Below are positions 62,950-64,000 of a stretch of 64,000 nt of DNA, piece after piece. The notes below the pieces were generated by a model. The model made no database searches. It was not told the origin of the DNA and saw nothing but the letters and a program-made list of their open reading frames with translations. A program made the position numbers and the translations under genes. Position 1 is the first letter of the stretch, and each line of letters opens with the position of its first letter. The DNA comes from Pseudoscleropodium purum (Eukaryota > Streptophyta > Bryopsida > Hypnales > Brachytheciaceae): the NCBI GenBank assembly GCA_963969395.1, contig OZ017799.1, positions 2,730,501-2,794,500 on the forward strand, given 5' to 3'.

Positions 62950-64000
62950 CAGTAGGGTACCAATCAAAATGTCGTTTTCGAATTCGCAGTGAGAAAAATT
63001 TTAGTACTACCAACTTTGAAAGCCTCCCGAGAGCTCAAAAATTGGTATTTTACCAAAACTTTTACCAAAGAATTATCTTTAAGTTAATTATATGTATGCC
63101 AAATTTCAAGGCCAAAAGATTCACCAAAAGAAAGTTATTCGAAATCTACCAACATTGGTAGCTGTGGAAATTTTTTCACTGTTGCCAACTTTGACAGCCT
63201 CCCAAAGATTGAATTAATTTTTTTTTGCCATGAAATTCTTGGAACATAAACCTCTTAATGTTAATAACATATGATGAAAATTTCAAGACCAAAAGATTAA
63301 TAAAAAAAAAGATATTAACAATCTACCAACATGTGTCGTTTTGAGAAACAATTGTGAAAATTGTTTCACTACTTCAACTTTGACACCCTTCCAAGGATTG
63401 AAAAATTGCTTATTTACCATGAAATTTTTGGCACAACATGCTCTTTATGATAACAACATTCGTGCCAAATTTTAAGGTCAAAAAATTTATACAAAAAAAA
63501 ATATTTACAATCTATCAATGTGTATGTCCTCCATTTGCTTCAATCACTGCTTGTAACCTAGAAGGCATAGAATGACATAGTTGAAGGAGCTTTGGACCAT
63601 TGATTAACCTTCACTCTCTTTCAATAACTACCTTCAAGTCATCTAAATTTTTGGATATATTGAACCATGTTGCACAACATCTTTCAAAATCTTCCAAAGG
63701 TTCTCAATTGGATTGAGATTGGGAGAATTTACAAGCCAATCGAGCTTCTCCAAAAGGTGTGTTTGTCTCCATTCTTCACATACTTTGTTACGATGGACAG
63801 GTGCATCATCTTCCATGAGCAATCCGTGTGGCACTCTACTCATAAAATGAAGCAACTCGACATTGAAGACCACTTCAACAAAATCCTTAGAAGAACATCT
63901 ATGTTTGGGCATAAAAACAAATTGTGACTTTTGCCCTCCAGCAAATGCACCCCAAATCATCAAAGAAGTTCTCCCACTCTGAAAAGTTGGAACTATACAA
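62950..64000 (-). mobile_element. Tc1-type (DD34E) transposon, partial, runs off the right edge
   Basis: The minus strand from 64000 to about 63640 is open and encodes the C-terminal half of a Tc1-type DDE transposase: TFQSGRTSLMIWGAFAGG, then LLMEDDAPVHRNK carrying the second Asp, then NSPNLNPIENLWKILKD carrying the final Glu. Exactly 34 residues separate the D and E, so it is DD34E. After YPKI a 1-nt shift moves the frame to NLDDLKVVIERE, a TGA in place of a codon, and MPSRLQAVIEANGGHT, the usual C terminus. It is therefore a pseudogene. A TA (62948-62949) followed by CAGTAGGGTACCAA is a typical Tc1 end with TA target. Between 63011 and 63500 lie three diverged ~180-bp units. The N-terminal part and other end are outside the window. 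Confidence 0.75.
63011..63520 (+). repeat. Three diverged ~180-bp direct repeats inside the Tc1-type element
   Basis: caactttga(a/c)a(g/c)cctcc or a close variant starts at 63011, 63186 and 63375, each followed by att-aa, (g)ccatgaaattcttgg, gccaaatttcaaggccaaaagatt and atctaccaacat(t/g) blocks. Periods are 175 and 189 bp. They fill the space between the presumed 3' terminus and the transposase C terminus. Confidence 0.7.

Overview
The window is nuclear DNA of a land plant. The genes are split by GT/AG introns and encode plant or eukaryotic housekeeping proteins: two GDSL esterase/lipases, a P58IPK-type J-protein, LSM5, the plant-specific ESCRT protein FREE1 and a plastid-targeted LEA-like protein. 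I cannot name the species. Short introns and close gene spacing next to long AT-rich, transposon-rich DNA would fit a non-seed plant or a gymnosperm, but that is only a guess.

Layout. Bases 1-35,000 form a gene island with AT-rich gaps: the LEA-like gene (-, 304-726), GDSL gene 1 (+, 3197-5662), GDSL gene 2 (+, 9719-13116), P58IPK/DNAJC3 (+, 21284-25273), LSM5 (+, 28029-29117) and FREE1 (-, 30662-34114, convergent with LSM5). I rebuilt every exon chain by hand. Each joins in frame and gives a family-typical length: 364, 369, 518, 86 and 620 residues for the five spliced genes. The two GDSL genes are tandem paralogues with identical intron phases and identical lengths for exons 2 and 3.

Bases 13.1-20.8 kb and 35-64 kb are AT-rich and hold decayed mobile DNA. 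They contain a two-part hAT transposase relic (C-terminal half at 39.74-40.64 kb on +, N-terminal and middle part at 45.21-47.06 kb on -), an unidentified decayed coding island (41.2-43.4 kb), an exon-like fragment with two CxxC pairs (44.54-44.90 kb), a tRNA-derived SINE, a MITE-like hairpin, a poly(A)-tailed retro-insertion with target-site duplication, several dispersed repeat families and, at the right edge, a Tc1-type (DD34E) transposon that runs out of the window.

The genes do not form one pathway. The GDSL enzymes are secretory hydrolases, P58IPK is an ER-lumen co-chaperone, LSM5 acts in mRNA decay and U6 snRNP, and FREE1 sorts cargo at multivesicular bodies. I did not find a coherent new multigene system. 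The most interesting signals are the Tc1-type element in a plant, the complementary hAT halves, a gene-like antisense ORF with a splice donor inside LSM5 intron 3, and the unidentified coding island.
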